The notes under the pieces are model-generated. The model was given only the letters and a program-made list of their open reading frames with translations. It made no database searches and had not been told where the DNA came from. Shown here piece by piece: positions 8,109 to 13,601 of a stretch of DNA of 28,166 bases (position 1 is its first letter; each line of letters begins with the position of its first letter). Origin of the DNA: a virus; IMG/VR virus record IMGVR_UViG_3300023174_000525, positions 1-28,166 of that record. One strand, given 5' to 3'. The position numbers and the translations under genes were made by a program.

Positions 8109-8138
8109 AGTATATAGTAGTTAGTTTGTGATTGTCAA
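8109..8138 (-). promoter_or_regulatory. Sigma70-type promoter for mini-membrane gene and hsp20
   Basis: Minus strand TTGACA (8138-8133), 18-bp spacer, TATACT (8114-8109). It lies in the gap after the nucleotidyltransferase gene. Confidence 0.7.
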
Positions 8139-8142
8139 TACT

Positions 8143-8862
8143 CTACAGCGAAAGATCTTGATCTTTCTTGGTGCTCTCATAGGCGTCCATTCGCTTAAGA
8201 GCACCACGGTTACGCAACTCCTTGAAGACGAGATTGTCAGGAGCGAACTCTCCTCCTGCCGCAATCCCGTTGTTTCGCATGTCTCGAATCTCCTTGCGAA
8301 GATGCTCGAACACGCTAAGAGCCATCTTGTGCTTGATCATGTGATCGATGGTCTTCTCGTAGTGATCTGCCTTCTTCTGAACTGTCTTGTCGTTCGCGAA
8401 GTCTAGACCCAATTGCTTTGGCTTGGCTACCCACTTATTGTTCTTAAGAGAGTAGACTCCCTGATTCTCTGGATACGTCGCGTCTTTATCTTGAGCGTAC
8501 GGCTCGAGGTCGTATCCGAGGACTTTGATCTTGTGTGTAAGAGTCCATAGGAGCTTCTTGTCGTAGAGATAGTCGTCGAGCATCTGACCAGCAGGCCCGA
8601 TCTTCGACTTGTCTACGATGAGATGCACGTCTATGTCAGAAGTCGGTGTGTAGTTGTAGTTAGCATTACCACCAGTCATGATGACGTCTTCGATGGCCTT
8701 GTCTGGAATATTCGCGAAGTCTGCCCACGCAGACGCGAATCTCATGAGAGCCTTTCTGACGTCGGCGTGAAGCACGTCATTCTTCCACAGCTTCTCGTTA
8801 AGAGTATCGTGATACTCAAGAGTAGTCTTCTCTTGGACTAAGAAACGTGAGAATGATTTCAT
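8143..8862 (-). CDS. Nucleotidyltransferase-fold protein
   Basis: 239 residues from ATG 8862 (AGAGG upstream). A Pol-beta-type nucleotidyltransferase signature is visible: TGGNANYNYTPTSDIDVHLI at about residues 80-100, that is GG-x-n-D-I-D, with a possible third acidic residue in LGYDLEPY (about 135). Such enzymes move a nucleotide to a protein, RNA or small molecule; the substrate here is unknown. Similar proteins occur in other T4-like phages. The C-terminal half is helical and charged. A late box GATAAATA (8887-8880) and a hairpin cover the start region, so late expression is likely. Fold good, activity unproven. Confidence 0.72.
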   Translation of the reverse strand: MKSFSRFLVQEKTTLEYHDTLNEKLWKNDVLHADVRKALMRFASAWADFANIPDKAIEDVIMTGGNANYNYTPTSDIDVHLIVDKSKIGPAGQMLDDYLYDKKLLWTLTHKIKVLGYDLEPYAQDKDATYPENQGVYSLKNNKWVAKPKQLGLDFANDKTVQKKADHYEKTIDHMIKHKMALSVFEHLRKEIRDMRNNGIAAGGEFAPDNLVFKELRNRGALKRMDAYESTKKDQDLSL

Positions 8863-8892
8863 GCTGACCTCTTTTACTCTATTTATCAGCAC
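8862..8892 (-). promoter_or_regulatory. Late promoter box within an RBS-enclosing hairpin
   Basis: Minus strand GATAAATA (8887-8880) overlaps the 5' arm of an inverted repeat TGCTGA (8891-8886) / TCAGCA (8867-8862). The AGAGG ribosome site is in the 18-nt loop and the 3' arm reaches the first base of the start codon. A further G-U pair can extend it. Confidence 0.5.
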
Positions 8893-9083
8893 GCAATCTC
8901 TTTGAGTTCGAGCTGAGTGTATACCGCACCTCGATCGAACTTCTTCACGTCCTCGATCCACGAGAGAGCGTCTTCACGCTCTACGAAGCAGATGCGATCA
9001 TGAATAGTCAGACCATTGAGATAGTGAGACTTCGTCAGGATCTTCTCGAACTCAACGGCGTATACAAACGATTCGTTTTCCAT
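8886..9083 (-). CDS. Hypothetical 65-residue protein
   Basis: Starts MENESFVYAVEFEKILTKSH and ends in KEIAC. GGAG lies 6 nt before ATG 9083. The frame is mixed alpha/beta with an acidic bias and no motif I recognise. A weak extended -10 (TGATATATA near 9110) lies upstream, just after the terminator at 9130-9161, so this gene probably starts its own unit. The late box for the nucleotidyltransferase gene overlaps its last codons. Confidence 0.7.
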   Translation of the reverse strand: MENESFVYAVEFEKILTKSHYLNGLTIHDRICFVEREDALSWIEDVKKFDRGAVYTQLELKEIAC

Positions 9084-9129
9084 CTTGATCTCCTTCTCAC
9101 TCAGGCTAAGTATATATCACACACAGACG

Positions 9130-9161
9130 AAAAAGGGCCGACCACCCGCGATGGCCGGCCC
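9130..9161 (-). terminator. Rho-independent terminator after the winged-helix gene
   Basis: 10-bp GC-rich stem GGGCCGGCCA / TGGTCGGCCC (one G-U pair) with a 7-nt loop, followed by five T on the minus strand. Confidence 0.92.
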
Positions 9162-9180
9162 CCTTCCTACGCTACCCGTT

Positions 9181-9459
9181 TTAGCGGTTGTAAGCGTCAG
9201 CACCGAGAACCGCATAACCGGCAGCGATGACCTCGCGAGGAGCCTTGTTCGCGAGGCGATAGCGATTGACCTCGACGCCCTTGCTGTTCACCGACGTGTT
9301 CAGAAAGATCGGGAAGCCTTCGGCGCGAAGAGTAGCGATCGTCGCAGTGACCGAGTTGGTCGAAGCGAACTTAAAGCGGCTACGAATCTGCTTTGCAGTC
9401 AGAGTCTCACCGGCCTTGAGAGCCTCGAGAAGGGCGCTCGTCTTCGTAACGGTATTCAT
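9181..9459 (-). CDS. Small winged helix-turn-helix protein
   Basis: 92 residues from ATG 9459 (MNTVTKTSALLEALKAGE). Residues about 8-60 look like a winged helix: a first helix, LTAKQIRSRF, a second element with STNSVTATIATLRAEGFPI, then a strand region ending in NRYRL. A DNA-binding regulator is likely; its target is unknown. GGAG (9472-9469) lies 9 nt upstream, and the in-frame ATG at 9474 overlaps that site and is probably not used. It is a single-gene unit with a full TGTACA-class promoter (9510-9550) and a strong terminator, which fits an early regulator. Confidence 0.78.
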   Translation of the reverse strand: MNTVTKTSALLEALKAGETLTAKQIRSRFKFASTNSVTATIATLRAEGFPIFLNTSVNSKGVEVNRYRLANKAPREVIAAGYAVLGADAYNR

Positions 9460-9509
9460 AACTTCACACTCCATAATGATCGGGCAGGATGCCCATTGCT
9501 TACTTTCTC

Positions 9510-9550
9510 ATTCTACCACACTCGAGAGAGTATGTACACAACTATTTTCG
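9510..9550 (-). promoter_or_regulatory. TGTACA-class promoter with CGAAAATA box
   Basis: Minus strand CGAAAATA (9550-9543), TGTACA (9538-9533), 17-bp spacer, TGG-TAGAAT (-10 at 9515-9510). It drives the winged-helix gene. Confidence 0.8.
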
Positions 9551-9552
9551 CT

Positions 9553-9780
9553 CTACGCTAAAAATTTTTCATACACGTCGTAGAGTCTCTTCTCTTCTGC
9601 GTCTAGAGCTTCTTGCATCTTATCGCAATACGCATGAATCTCTTCCACTGTGCACTCGTTGACTATTCTGTGCTTGTCTCCGTGTTTAGACACGATCAGC
9701 TTCTGCACTGACAGAGGAAATAACGCCATGAGATCTCTGTATCTGCTCATGGCTCTGAATATCTCTTTCGTCTCGTCCAT
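9553..9780 (-). CDS. Hypothetical 75-residue helical protein
   Basis: MDETKEIFRAMSRYRDLMAL..., strongly helical with a charged C-terminal helix rich in Glu and Lys. Its ATG overlaps the upstream stop codon (TGATG at 9780), so it is coupled to the 69-residue gene before it. The stop lies only 3 bp from the promoter element of the winged-helix gene. No family recognised. Confidence 0.7.
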   Translation of the reverse strand: MDETKEIFRAMSRYRDLMALFPLSVQKLIVSKHGDKHRIVNECTVEEIHAYCDKMQEALDAEEKRLYDVYEKFLA

Positions 9781-9989
9781 CAGCAGCCACTCTCGAAGAT
9801 ATCAGACTCGTACATCTCGTTATTCTTAATGGCTTCTGTCGCCGACGCGATGAGAAGGTGTCTTAGACCGTAAGAAGTCAAGAACTTGACCGCGGCCTTA
9901 TTCAAGTCTACGGTCAACTTATGATTACCGAGTTCGTCTGGCTCTTCAGTCATTTCGATGACTTCTAGATAAAAGTCTTCCAGATTCAT
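9780..9989 (-). CDS. Hypothetical 69-residue acidic protein
   Basis: MNLEDFYLEVIEMTEEPDEL..., acidic, with a helical middle (LNKAAVKFLTSYGLRHLLIASATEAI, described here as a predicted amphipathic helix pair). GGAG lies 6 nt before ATG 9989. The start is 11 bases downstream of the coiled-coil membrane gene, so the three genes 10836-9553 probably form one unit. Function not recognised. Confidence 0.72.
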   Translation of the reverse strand: MNLEDFYLEVIEMTEEPDELGNHKLTVDLNKAAVKFLTSYGLRHLLIASATEAIKNNEMYESDIFESGC

Positions 9990-9999
9990 GATTTACTCC

Positions 10000-10836
10000 T
10001 CAATTCATAAAGCTAAGAATGTTGTTGGCCGCCACTTCTACGATCTTCTTCTTTCTACGCCGAGTCGGAGACGGAGTCTTAGGCTTATACTGAGTACGCG
10101 TCAGACCGTAGTTACCAGATATCAGCAAGACTATGGCGAGAGGATCAAACACTAGTACGATGAAGAAGATGATGAATCTTACAGCCTCGTCGAAGTGCTT
10201 CTTCGCCTCTTCTTCTCCGTAAAATAGCTCTGCTACGTATTTAATAGGCCCGATATCCGACTGAATCAGGTTGTTTGATCGACGAAGAGGAAGCAGTTCT
10301 TGATTCGTCTGCTCGATGGCTGCGACTGCCTCTTGAATGTCGTTATCTAACTGAGCGCGCTCACTCTTCTGACGAGTGTTGAGATACGCGCGATCCTTGT
10401 CGTTAGACTTTTCGAGAATGTCGTTTAGCGCCTGTACTCTACTCCGAGCCGCCTCCAGAGTCAGCTCTTGATTCTTGAGCTTAGACTCGAGACTCTCGAT
10501 CTGTAGAGTGTAGTCTGCCGATGAAGATGCCTGCTCGATGTGAGCGCGTGATAAGTATCCGAAAGCACCCATAGAAGTCGTTAAGATGAGCACACACAGT
10601 GCGCCACAGAGATACACTCGAATGAGTGTAGGAACAGTCTTCCAGTTGTGATGTAGCCAGACAGTGGCCATGACCTTGGCTAGTTCTAGAGCCGAGGCCA
10701 TGACCATCACTGATACTGCGGCTCCTGAGAAGAGAATCGCCATACCCGCTACTGAGAAGTATGCCGATACCGTAGAAAGAACCAACGCTACTAGGATGGT
10801 GAGTTGATTAATCCTAAGAGACATGTTGTCTTGCAT
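10000..10836 (-). CDS. Four-span membrane protein with central coiled coil, conserved in T4-like phages
   Basis: 278 residues. Three N-terminal hydrophobic segments (about 8-32, 35-57, 72-95), a long charged coiled coil (about 105-195, Glu/Gln/Leu-rich heptads), then GPIKYVAELFYG and one more membrane span (about 220-245, FIIFFIVLVFDPLAIVLLI), and a basic tail (TRRRKKK). The architecture and the SxxAYFSV...ELAKV...DPLAIVLLI pattern match a membrane protein family I associate with marine T4-like phages, function unknown. The start is uncertain: M1 and M5 both have weak ribosome sites. Confidence 0.8.
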   Translation of the reverse strand: MQDNMSLRINQLTILVALVLSTVSAYFSVAGMAILFSGAAVSVMVMASALELAKVMATVWLHHNWKTVPTLIRVYLCGALCVLILTTSMGAFGYLSRAHIEQASSSADYTLQIESLESKLKNQELTLEAARSRVQALNDILEKSNDKDRAYLNTRQKSERAQLDNDIQEAVAAIEQTNQELLPLRRSNNLIQSDIGPIKYVAELFYGEEEAKKHFDEAVRFIIFFIVLVFDPLAIVLLISGNYGLTRTQYKPKTPSPTRRRKKKIVEVAANNILSFMN

Positions 10837-10854
10837 CTCGAGAGTCGCTCTCTA

Positions 10855-11409
10855 TCAGAAGTTGCGGGTAAGAGACAGACCTACAGCTTCAGACTCTGAA
10901 GTACCACGCGTGACGTAGTAGTTAGTACCGACAGTCAGCTCTTCAGCGACCTTCGCAGATAGACCGACGTTGTAACGATTCTCTACGAGGTCGTCGGCGT
11001 TGACGGCCTTACGATAACGATAGCCGACGTTGGCATCTACTGGACCGTAGACCGTGCGACTCACCTTACCACCGACGCCGTAGAAGTTGTAGTCGTTACC
11101 TTCTGAGAGCGAACGACCGGCCTCGACGTATACAGCAGGCTTAAATCCAAGGATTGAAGGAAGAGCCGGACCAACCTTAGCAGATAGCTTAGAACCAACA
11201 CCACCCTGATGCTCAGTCTGCTTGGTAGAGATCTCACCACCAAAGTTAACAAATCGACCGACGGTGTCACCGTACTCGAGCTTAAACTCATCGGCGTTAC
11301 TACCAGTTGAACTATCAACCATCTTGTATTCACCAGTAACAGAACCAGCGAATGCGGTAGTAGAAGCCATAACAGCGACGGCTGCTAGTGCTAGAACATT
11401 CGTACGCAT
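10855..11409 (-). CDS. Outer-membrane beta-barrel protein with signal peptide
   Basis: 184 residues from ATG 11409 (GGAG 6 nt upstream; the longer open frame to 11526 runs through a terminator). The N-terminus is a Sec signal peptide: MRTN, a hydrophobic Ala/Val stretch, and AFA|GS as the probable cleavage site at about residue 21. The mature part is alternating beta-strands separated by charged turns (GEYKMV, GGEIST, AVYVEAGRSL, ANVGYRYR, VGTNYYVTR) and ends in Phe (SLTRNF), the C-terminal signature read by the BAM machinery. About 8 strands are likely. It would place a phage barrel in the host outer membrane, possibly for receptor masking or permeability. Confidence 0.82.
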   Translation of the reverse strand: MRTNVLALAAVAVMASTTAFAGSVTGEYKMVDSSTGSNADEFKLEYGDTVGRFVNFGGEISTKQTEHQGGVGSKLSAKVGPALPSILGFKPAVYVEAGRSLSEGNDYNFYGVGGKVSRTVYGPVDANVGYRYRKAVNADDLVENRYNVGLSAKVAEELTVGTNYYVTRGTSESEAVGLSLTRNF

Positions 11410-11432
11410 TATATTCTCCAGATTATTGCAAT

Positions 11433-11462
11433 AAAAAGAGTGGGAGTTAACCGTGACTCCCA
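11433..11462 (-). terminator. Rho-independent terminator before the barrel gene
   Basis: 7-bp stem TGGGAGT / ACTCCCA with an 8-nt loop, followed by CTCTTTTT on the minus strand. It ends transcripts of the tRNA cluster and the 51-residue gene. Confidence 0.78.
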
Positions 11463-11488
11463 GCGGGTCCATTAGGGAACCACCCCGA

Positions 11489-11644
11489 TTAGTTCTTAAT
11501 ATAATTTCTAAGTTCAGCACCCTCATGATTGTCCATGGAAAGGTAGTACTGTAGCTTCTCGTTCTTTGGATCGTGCTTATGAAGCTCGCGAGCTAGATCA
11601 CGAATCATGTTACGATCCATCTCGGTCTTAAGATGCTTTCCCAC
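11489..11644 (-). CDS. Hypothetical 51-residue helical protein, GTG start
   Basis: Begins (GTG)GKHLKTEMDRNMIRDLAREL and ends ELRNYIKN. GGAG (11654-11651) is 6 nt before GTG 11644. An in-frame ATG at 11656 (giving 55 residues, MEINVGKHL...) overlaps that GGAG, the same decoy pattern seen before other genes here. Highly charged, two helices, no family recognised. It sits between the tRNA-Glu gene and the terminator at 11433-11462. Confidence 0.65.
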   Translation of the reverse strand: MGKHLKTEMDRNMIRDLARELHKHDPKNEKLQYYLSMDNHEGAELRNYIKN

Positions 11645-11661
11645 ATTTATCTCCATGATGT

Positions 11662-11737
11662 TGGTGACTCCAACGGGATTCGAACCCGTATCTCCACCTT
11701 GAGAGGGTGATGACCTGAACCGTTAGTCGATGGAGTC
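11662..11737 (-). tRNA. tRNA-Glu (anticodon CTC)
   Basis: 76 nt with encoded CCA. Acceptor GACTCCA/TGGAGTC pairs fully; anticodon stem CACC/GGTG with loop CTCTCAA gives CUC; T-arm ACGGG-TTCGAAT-CCCGT is canonical. It reads GAG. Confidence 0.93.
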
Positions 11738-11742
11738 ATAAT

Positions 11743-11818
<76 letters not shown>

Positions 11819-11826
11819 TTGTTTAT

Positions 11827-11909
11827 TGGTAGGGACGGTCGGACTCGAACCGACAAGCCAAAGCCGCAGATTTTGAGTCTACTGTGTTTACCAATTTCAC
11901 CACGTCCCC
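11827..11909 (-). tRNA. tRNA-Leu (anticodon CAA)
   Basis: 83 nt, type II with a long variable arm. Acceptor GGGGACG/CGTCCCT, anticodon loop CTCAAAA, T-arm GTCGG-TTCGAGT-CCGAC, encoded CCA. It reads TTG. Confidence 0.93.
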
Positions 11910-11916
11910 ATAATGT

Positions 11917-12004
11917 TGGCGGAAGGGGTAGGATTCGAACCCACGGAGGCTTTCACCTCTCTAGTTTTCAAGACTAGCGCCTTAAGCCTCTCGGCCACCC
12001 TTCC
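11917..12004 (-). tRNA. tRNA-Ser (anticodon TGA)
   Basis: 88 nt, type II. Acceptor GGAAGGG/CCCTTCC, anticodon stem CTAGT/ACTAG with loop CTTGAAA, long variable arm, T-loop TTCGAAT, discriminator G and CCA. First tRNA after the promoter at 12014-12042. Confidence 0.94.
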
Positions 12005-12152
12005 ACAACTTGTATAATACACTCGGCCACTTTCCTATGTAACGATTTTGTAACATGAACAAAAGATCGTTATATAAGTGATCTAGTACTTCTTGTGAAG
12101 ACTCTCTATCTATTCGATCGCTGAGATTCTTCAGTCTTTCATTATCATTCAT
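11982..12152 (-). CDS. Possible small protein running into tRNA-Ser
   Basis: A 56-codon frame (MNDNERLKNLSDRIDRESSQ...) starting 2 nt after the stop of the basic 51-residue gene. The upstream AAGAAG could serve as a weak ribosome site. The first 30 codons look protein-like (helical, charged), but the frame continues through the tRNA promoter and stops inside tRNA-Ser. If it is real, its C-terminus reflects a later join to the tRNA cluster. Low to moderate confidence. Confidence 0.35.
   Translation of the reverse strand: MNDNERLKNLSDRIDRESSQEVLDHLYNDLLFMLQNRYIGKWPSVLYKLWKGGREA
12014..12042 (-). promoter_or_regulatory. Promoter for the Ser-Leu-Lys-Glu tRNA cluster
   Basis: Minus strand TTACAT (12042-12037), 17-bp spacer, TATTAT (12019-12014), 10 bp before the tRNA-Ser 5' end. 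Confidence 0.65.
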
Positions 12153-12154
12153 AC

Positions 12155-12310
12155 TTACTTCTTACGCTTATTCGTACGACCATGGCTTCCGCCAGTCAAT
12201 TTGGCTCGACCACCATTACCAGACTTAGTAAAAGTTGCGCGTGAACCATCTTTATATTCGCGAATATAACCAGATTTATCACGCTTAACAGTCTTAAACT
12301 TGGTAGTCAT
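12155..12310 (-). CDS. 51-residue basic Gly-rich protein
   Basis: MTTKFKTVKRDKSGYIREYK...GNGGRAKLTGGSHGRTNKRKK. Very basic with Gly/Lys/Arg-rich C-terminus and a probable beta-hairpin in the first half (KTVKRDKSGYIREYKDGSR). GGAGAAG lies upstream of ATG 12310, which overlaps the previous stop (TGATG). Nucleic-acid binding is plausible from composition only. No family recognised. Confidence 0.72.
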   Translation of the reverse strand: MTTKFKTVKRDKSGYIREYKDGSRATFTKSGNGGRAKLTGGSHGRTNKRKK

Positions 12311-12471
12311 CACTCTTCTCCAAGAAGCTCTCCGAGATAGTAGTTCTGTTGAAGCGTATGCAGATCTTCGTAGAGCTTATCTAGCTCTTCCATAGAAGCA
12401 CCATCAGCCAGCCTCTTATCTATAAAGCGCGTAAACTCGATGATCGCATTTAGTTCTTCGTCTTCAGTCAT
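12310..12471 (-). CDS. 53-residue acidic helical protein
   Basis: MTEDEELNAIIEFTRFIDKR...EELDKLYEDLHTLQQNYYLGELLGEE: two acidic helices. AGGA lies 8 nt before ATG 12471. It begins 17 nt downstream of tRNA-Tyr and is probably cotranscribed with that tRNA. It is coupled through TGATG to the basic 51-residue gene, an acidic/basic pair that could interact, though this is only an inference from charge. Confidence 0.68.
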   Translation of the reverse strand: MTEDEELNAIIEFTRFIDKRLADGASMEELDKLYEDLHTLQQNYYLGELLGEE

Positions 12472-12487
12472 ATCATCATCCTAGAGT

Positions 12488-12570
12488 TGGTGGAGGGAGT
12501 AGGTAACGCTCCTACACAGCCGAAGCGGGAGATTTACAGTCTCTTGGGCTCACTTTTGCCCAGCCCCTCC
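12488..12570 (-). tRNA. tRNA-Tyr (anticodon GTA) with non-canonical D- and T-loops
   Basis: 83 nt with encoded CCA and a short type II variable arm (CCG-CTT-CGG). Acceptor GGAGGGG/TCCCTCC pairs (one G-U); anticodon loop CTGTAAA gives GUA. The T-arm pairs (GTAGG/CCTAC) but its loop is AGCGTTA instead of TTCRANY, and the D-loop AAAAGTGA lacks the usual GG. The standard D-T elbow contacts therefore cannot form. Either a divergent functional tRNA or one that is decaying. Confidence 0.72.
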
Positions 12571-12580
12571 AAGAATAGCT

Positions 12581-12649
12581 CCGGACACTGTCGCAGTCCG
12601 GCATCGGTTAGTTATTTAAGCGTCTCCCATTGATGCTGCAGCCTGGGAG
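12581..12649 (-). other. Two hairpins in the tRNA-fMet to tRNA-Tyr spacer
   Basis: The 128-base spacer 12571-12698 has no gene. It contains CTCCCA/TGGGAG (12649-12644 and 12629-12624, 14-nt loop with a TGCTGCAGC core) and CCGGAC/GTCCGG (12601-12596 and 12586-12581, 9-nt loop). Neither is followed by a T run, so processing structures or remnants of a lost tRNA are more likely than terminators. Confidence 0.45.
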
Positions 12650-12698
12650 AGAATTATTACCTAACGTCCGAGTCTGTTTCAACGCTAAAGGACCGTTT

Positions 12699-12773
12699 TG
12701 GTTGCAGGAGATGGAATTGAACCATCGACCTCTTGGGTATGAACCAAGCGAGCTGCCACTGCTCCATCCTGCG
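12699..12773 (-). tRNA. Initiator tRNA-fMet (anticodon CAT)
   Basis: 75 nt with encoded CCA. The first acceptor pair is C1 x A72, unpaired, the hallmark of bacterial initiator tRNA that permits formylation; the rest of the acceptor (GCAGGA/TCCTGC) pairs. The D-stem has A11-U24 (GAGC/GCTC). The anticodon stem CTTGG/CCAAG carries two rather than three of the usual G-C pairs, and the loop is TTCATAC. T-arm GATGG-TTCAATT-CCATC. Confidence 0.85.
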
Positions 12774-12779
12774 TTAATC

Positions 12780-12857
12780 TGGCGATCTCTAGTGGATTCG
12801 AACCACTGACCCACAGCTTAGAAGGCTGTTGCTCTGATCCAGCTGAGCTAAGAGACC
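12780..12857 (-). tRNA. tRNA-Arg (anticodon TCT)
   Basis: 78 nt with encoded CCA. Acceptor GGTCTCT/AGAGATC, canonical D-arm, anticodon stem CAGC/GCTG with loop CTTCTAA, T-arm AGTGG-TTCGAAT-CCACT. Its first 10 bases are also the end of the endonuclease gene upstream. It reads AGA. Confidence 0.93.
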
Positions 12858-13171
12858 TTAAGATAATCTTGTAAAACAATAAGATTAAGTTTTTTATTTT
12901 CCAAATAACCTAAAGTAGTATTGCATGGATGACATAAAATACCACGTACTTTATTTGTAGTATGACAGTGATCTATATAGCCACCATCATATTTAGAAAA
13001 CATGATTAAATCTTCTTTGCAAAGAGCACACTGATTATTCTGCTTTTCGTAAAGTTTAATTTGATCTAACTTTGTTAGACCATAACGATTTAATCCATTT
13101 CTGCATGTATTACAAGCAAGGCCTCTTTTATCTGCTGGTAATACACTATTACAGTGTTTACAATGTTTCAT
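12848..13171 (-). CDS. Endonuclease VII-family HNH (homing-type) endonuclease
   Basis: 107 residues. Two zinc-knuckle cysteine sets (C4, C7, C20, C23 and C48, C51, C80, C83) enclose the catalytic beta-beta-alpha core D67-H68-C69-H70 ... RGILCHPCN, the pattern of recombination endonuclease VII relatives and many free-standing phage nucleases. GGAGG lies upstream of ATG 13171. The gene is visibly more AT-rich than its neighbours. Its TAG stop is formed by the conserved T8-A9-G10 of tRNA-Arg. A late promoter inside an RBS-hiding hairpin precedes it. A homing nuclease is the best reading; a resolvase role like T4 gp49 is less likely at this short length. Confidence 0.85.
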   Translation of the reverse strand: MKHCKHCNSVLPADKRGLACNTCRNGLNRYGLTKLDQIKLYEKQNNQCALCKEDLIMFSKYDGGYIDHCHTTNKVRGILCHPCNTTLGYLENKKLNLIVLQDYLKVS

Positions 13172-13173
13172 AT

Positions 13174-13209
13174 AGTTACCTCCGTATGTTTATTTATACA
13201 GAGGTAACT
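13174..13209 (-). promoter_or_regulatory. Late promoter TATAAATA inside an RBS-sequestering hairpin
   Basis: Minus strand TATAAATA (13198-13191) lies between the arms AGTTACCTC (13209-13201) and GAGGTAACT (13182-13174). With one T-G pair and an inner GTAT/ATAC the stem reaches 14 bp with an 8-nt loop. The 3' arm contains the GGAGG ribosome site. Transcripts starting at the late promoter lack the 5' arm. Confidence 0.75.
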
Positions 13210-13225
13210 CTTGACTCTAGAGCAA

Positions 13226-13390
13226 CTACTGCTCCCAAGATATAGTACACATACCAGTCTTCTCGTTCTCTATGTATGTGTACGCTATCCCGTCTTTCTT
13301 AAGAGATCTGGCTAGTGGAACCATGCCCGACTTAGTCCAAAACTCAGCCTTATACTTTATCTTATCGTAGGAGTACTTTACTTTCTTCAT
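13226..13390 (-). CDS. Hypothetical 54-residue protein
   Basis: MKKVKYSYDKIKYKAEFWTK...GIAYTYIENEKTGMCTISWEQ. Basic N-terminus and probable beta-rich C-terminus. Its ATG overlaps the upstream stop (ATGA at 13390-13387), so translation is coupled to the 53-residue gene. The product shape (short strand, helix with PLARSLKKDG, two strands) recalls small phage proteins of unknown role. No terminator is evident between it and the endonuclease gene. Confidence 0.68.
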   Translation of the reverse strand: MKKVKYSYDKIKYKAEFWTKSGMVPLARSLKKDGIAYTYIENEKTGMCTISWEQ

Positions 13391-13548
13391 GCAGCGATCT
13401 TAGCCTGTGGCTTGGCCATGAAGCGCAGCTGAGCGGTCTTGCCGTAGCGATGACGCATGTTGTCCCAGTACTTCCACGCAGAGTACTCGTTGTTGAAGTC
13501 TGCGCGAGCCAGAACCATACCGTTACTCTCGACTACTACCGTGTACAT
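13387..13548 (-). CDS. Hypothetical 53-residue protein
   Basis: MYTVVVESNGMVLARADFNN...AWKYWDNMRHRYGKTAQLRF. It opens with a beta-hairpin, followed by a helix with aromatic residues and a strand. GGAG (13558-13555) lies 6 nt before ATG 13548, and an upstream ATG overlaps that site in another frame. First gene after a strong TTGACA/TAGAAT promoter (13573-13601). Function not recognised. Confidence 0.72.
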   Translation of the reverse strand: MYTVVVESNGMVLARADFNNEYSAWKYWDNMRHRYGKTAQLRFMAKPQAKIAA

Positions 13549-13572
13549 GTCGTTCTCCATAAGTTATAAGTC

Positions 13573-13601
13573 ATTCTATCACGTATTCATGCAGGTGTCA
13601 A
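13573..13601 (-). promoter_or_regulatory. Sigma70-type promoter for the 13.5 kb mini-genes
   Basis: Minus strand TTGACA (13601-13596), 17-bp spacer, extended -10 TGA-TAGAAT (-10 at 13578-13573). It overlaps the 3' end of the GNAT gene. Confidence 0.82.

Noticed and set aside
10855-11526. Barrel gene starting at 11526
   Set aside because: The extra part runs through the terminator at 11433-11462 and lacks a signal peptide start; ATG 11409 begins an excellent signal peptide.
12608-12879. Protein-coding frames over the tRNA-fMet/Arg region
   Set aside because: They cover intact tRNA genes on the same strand and have no homology or ribosome site.
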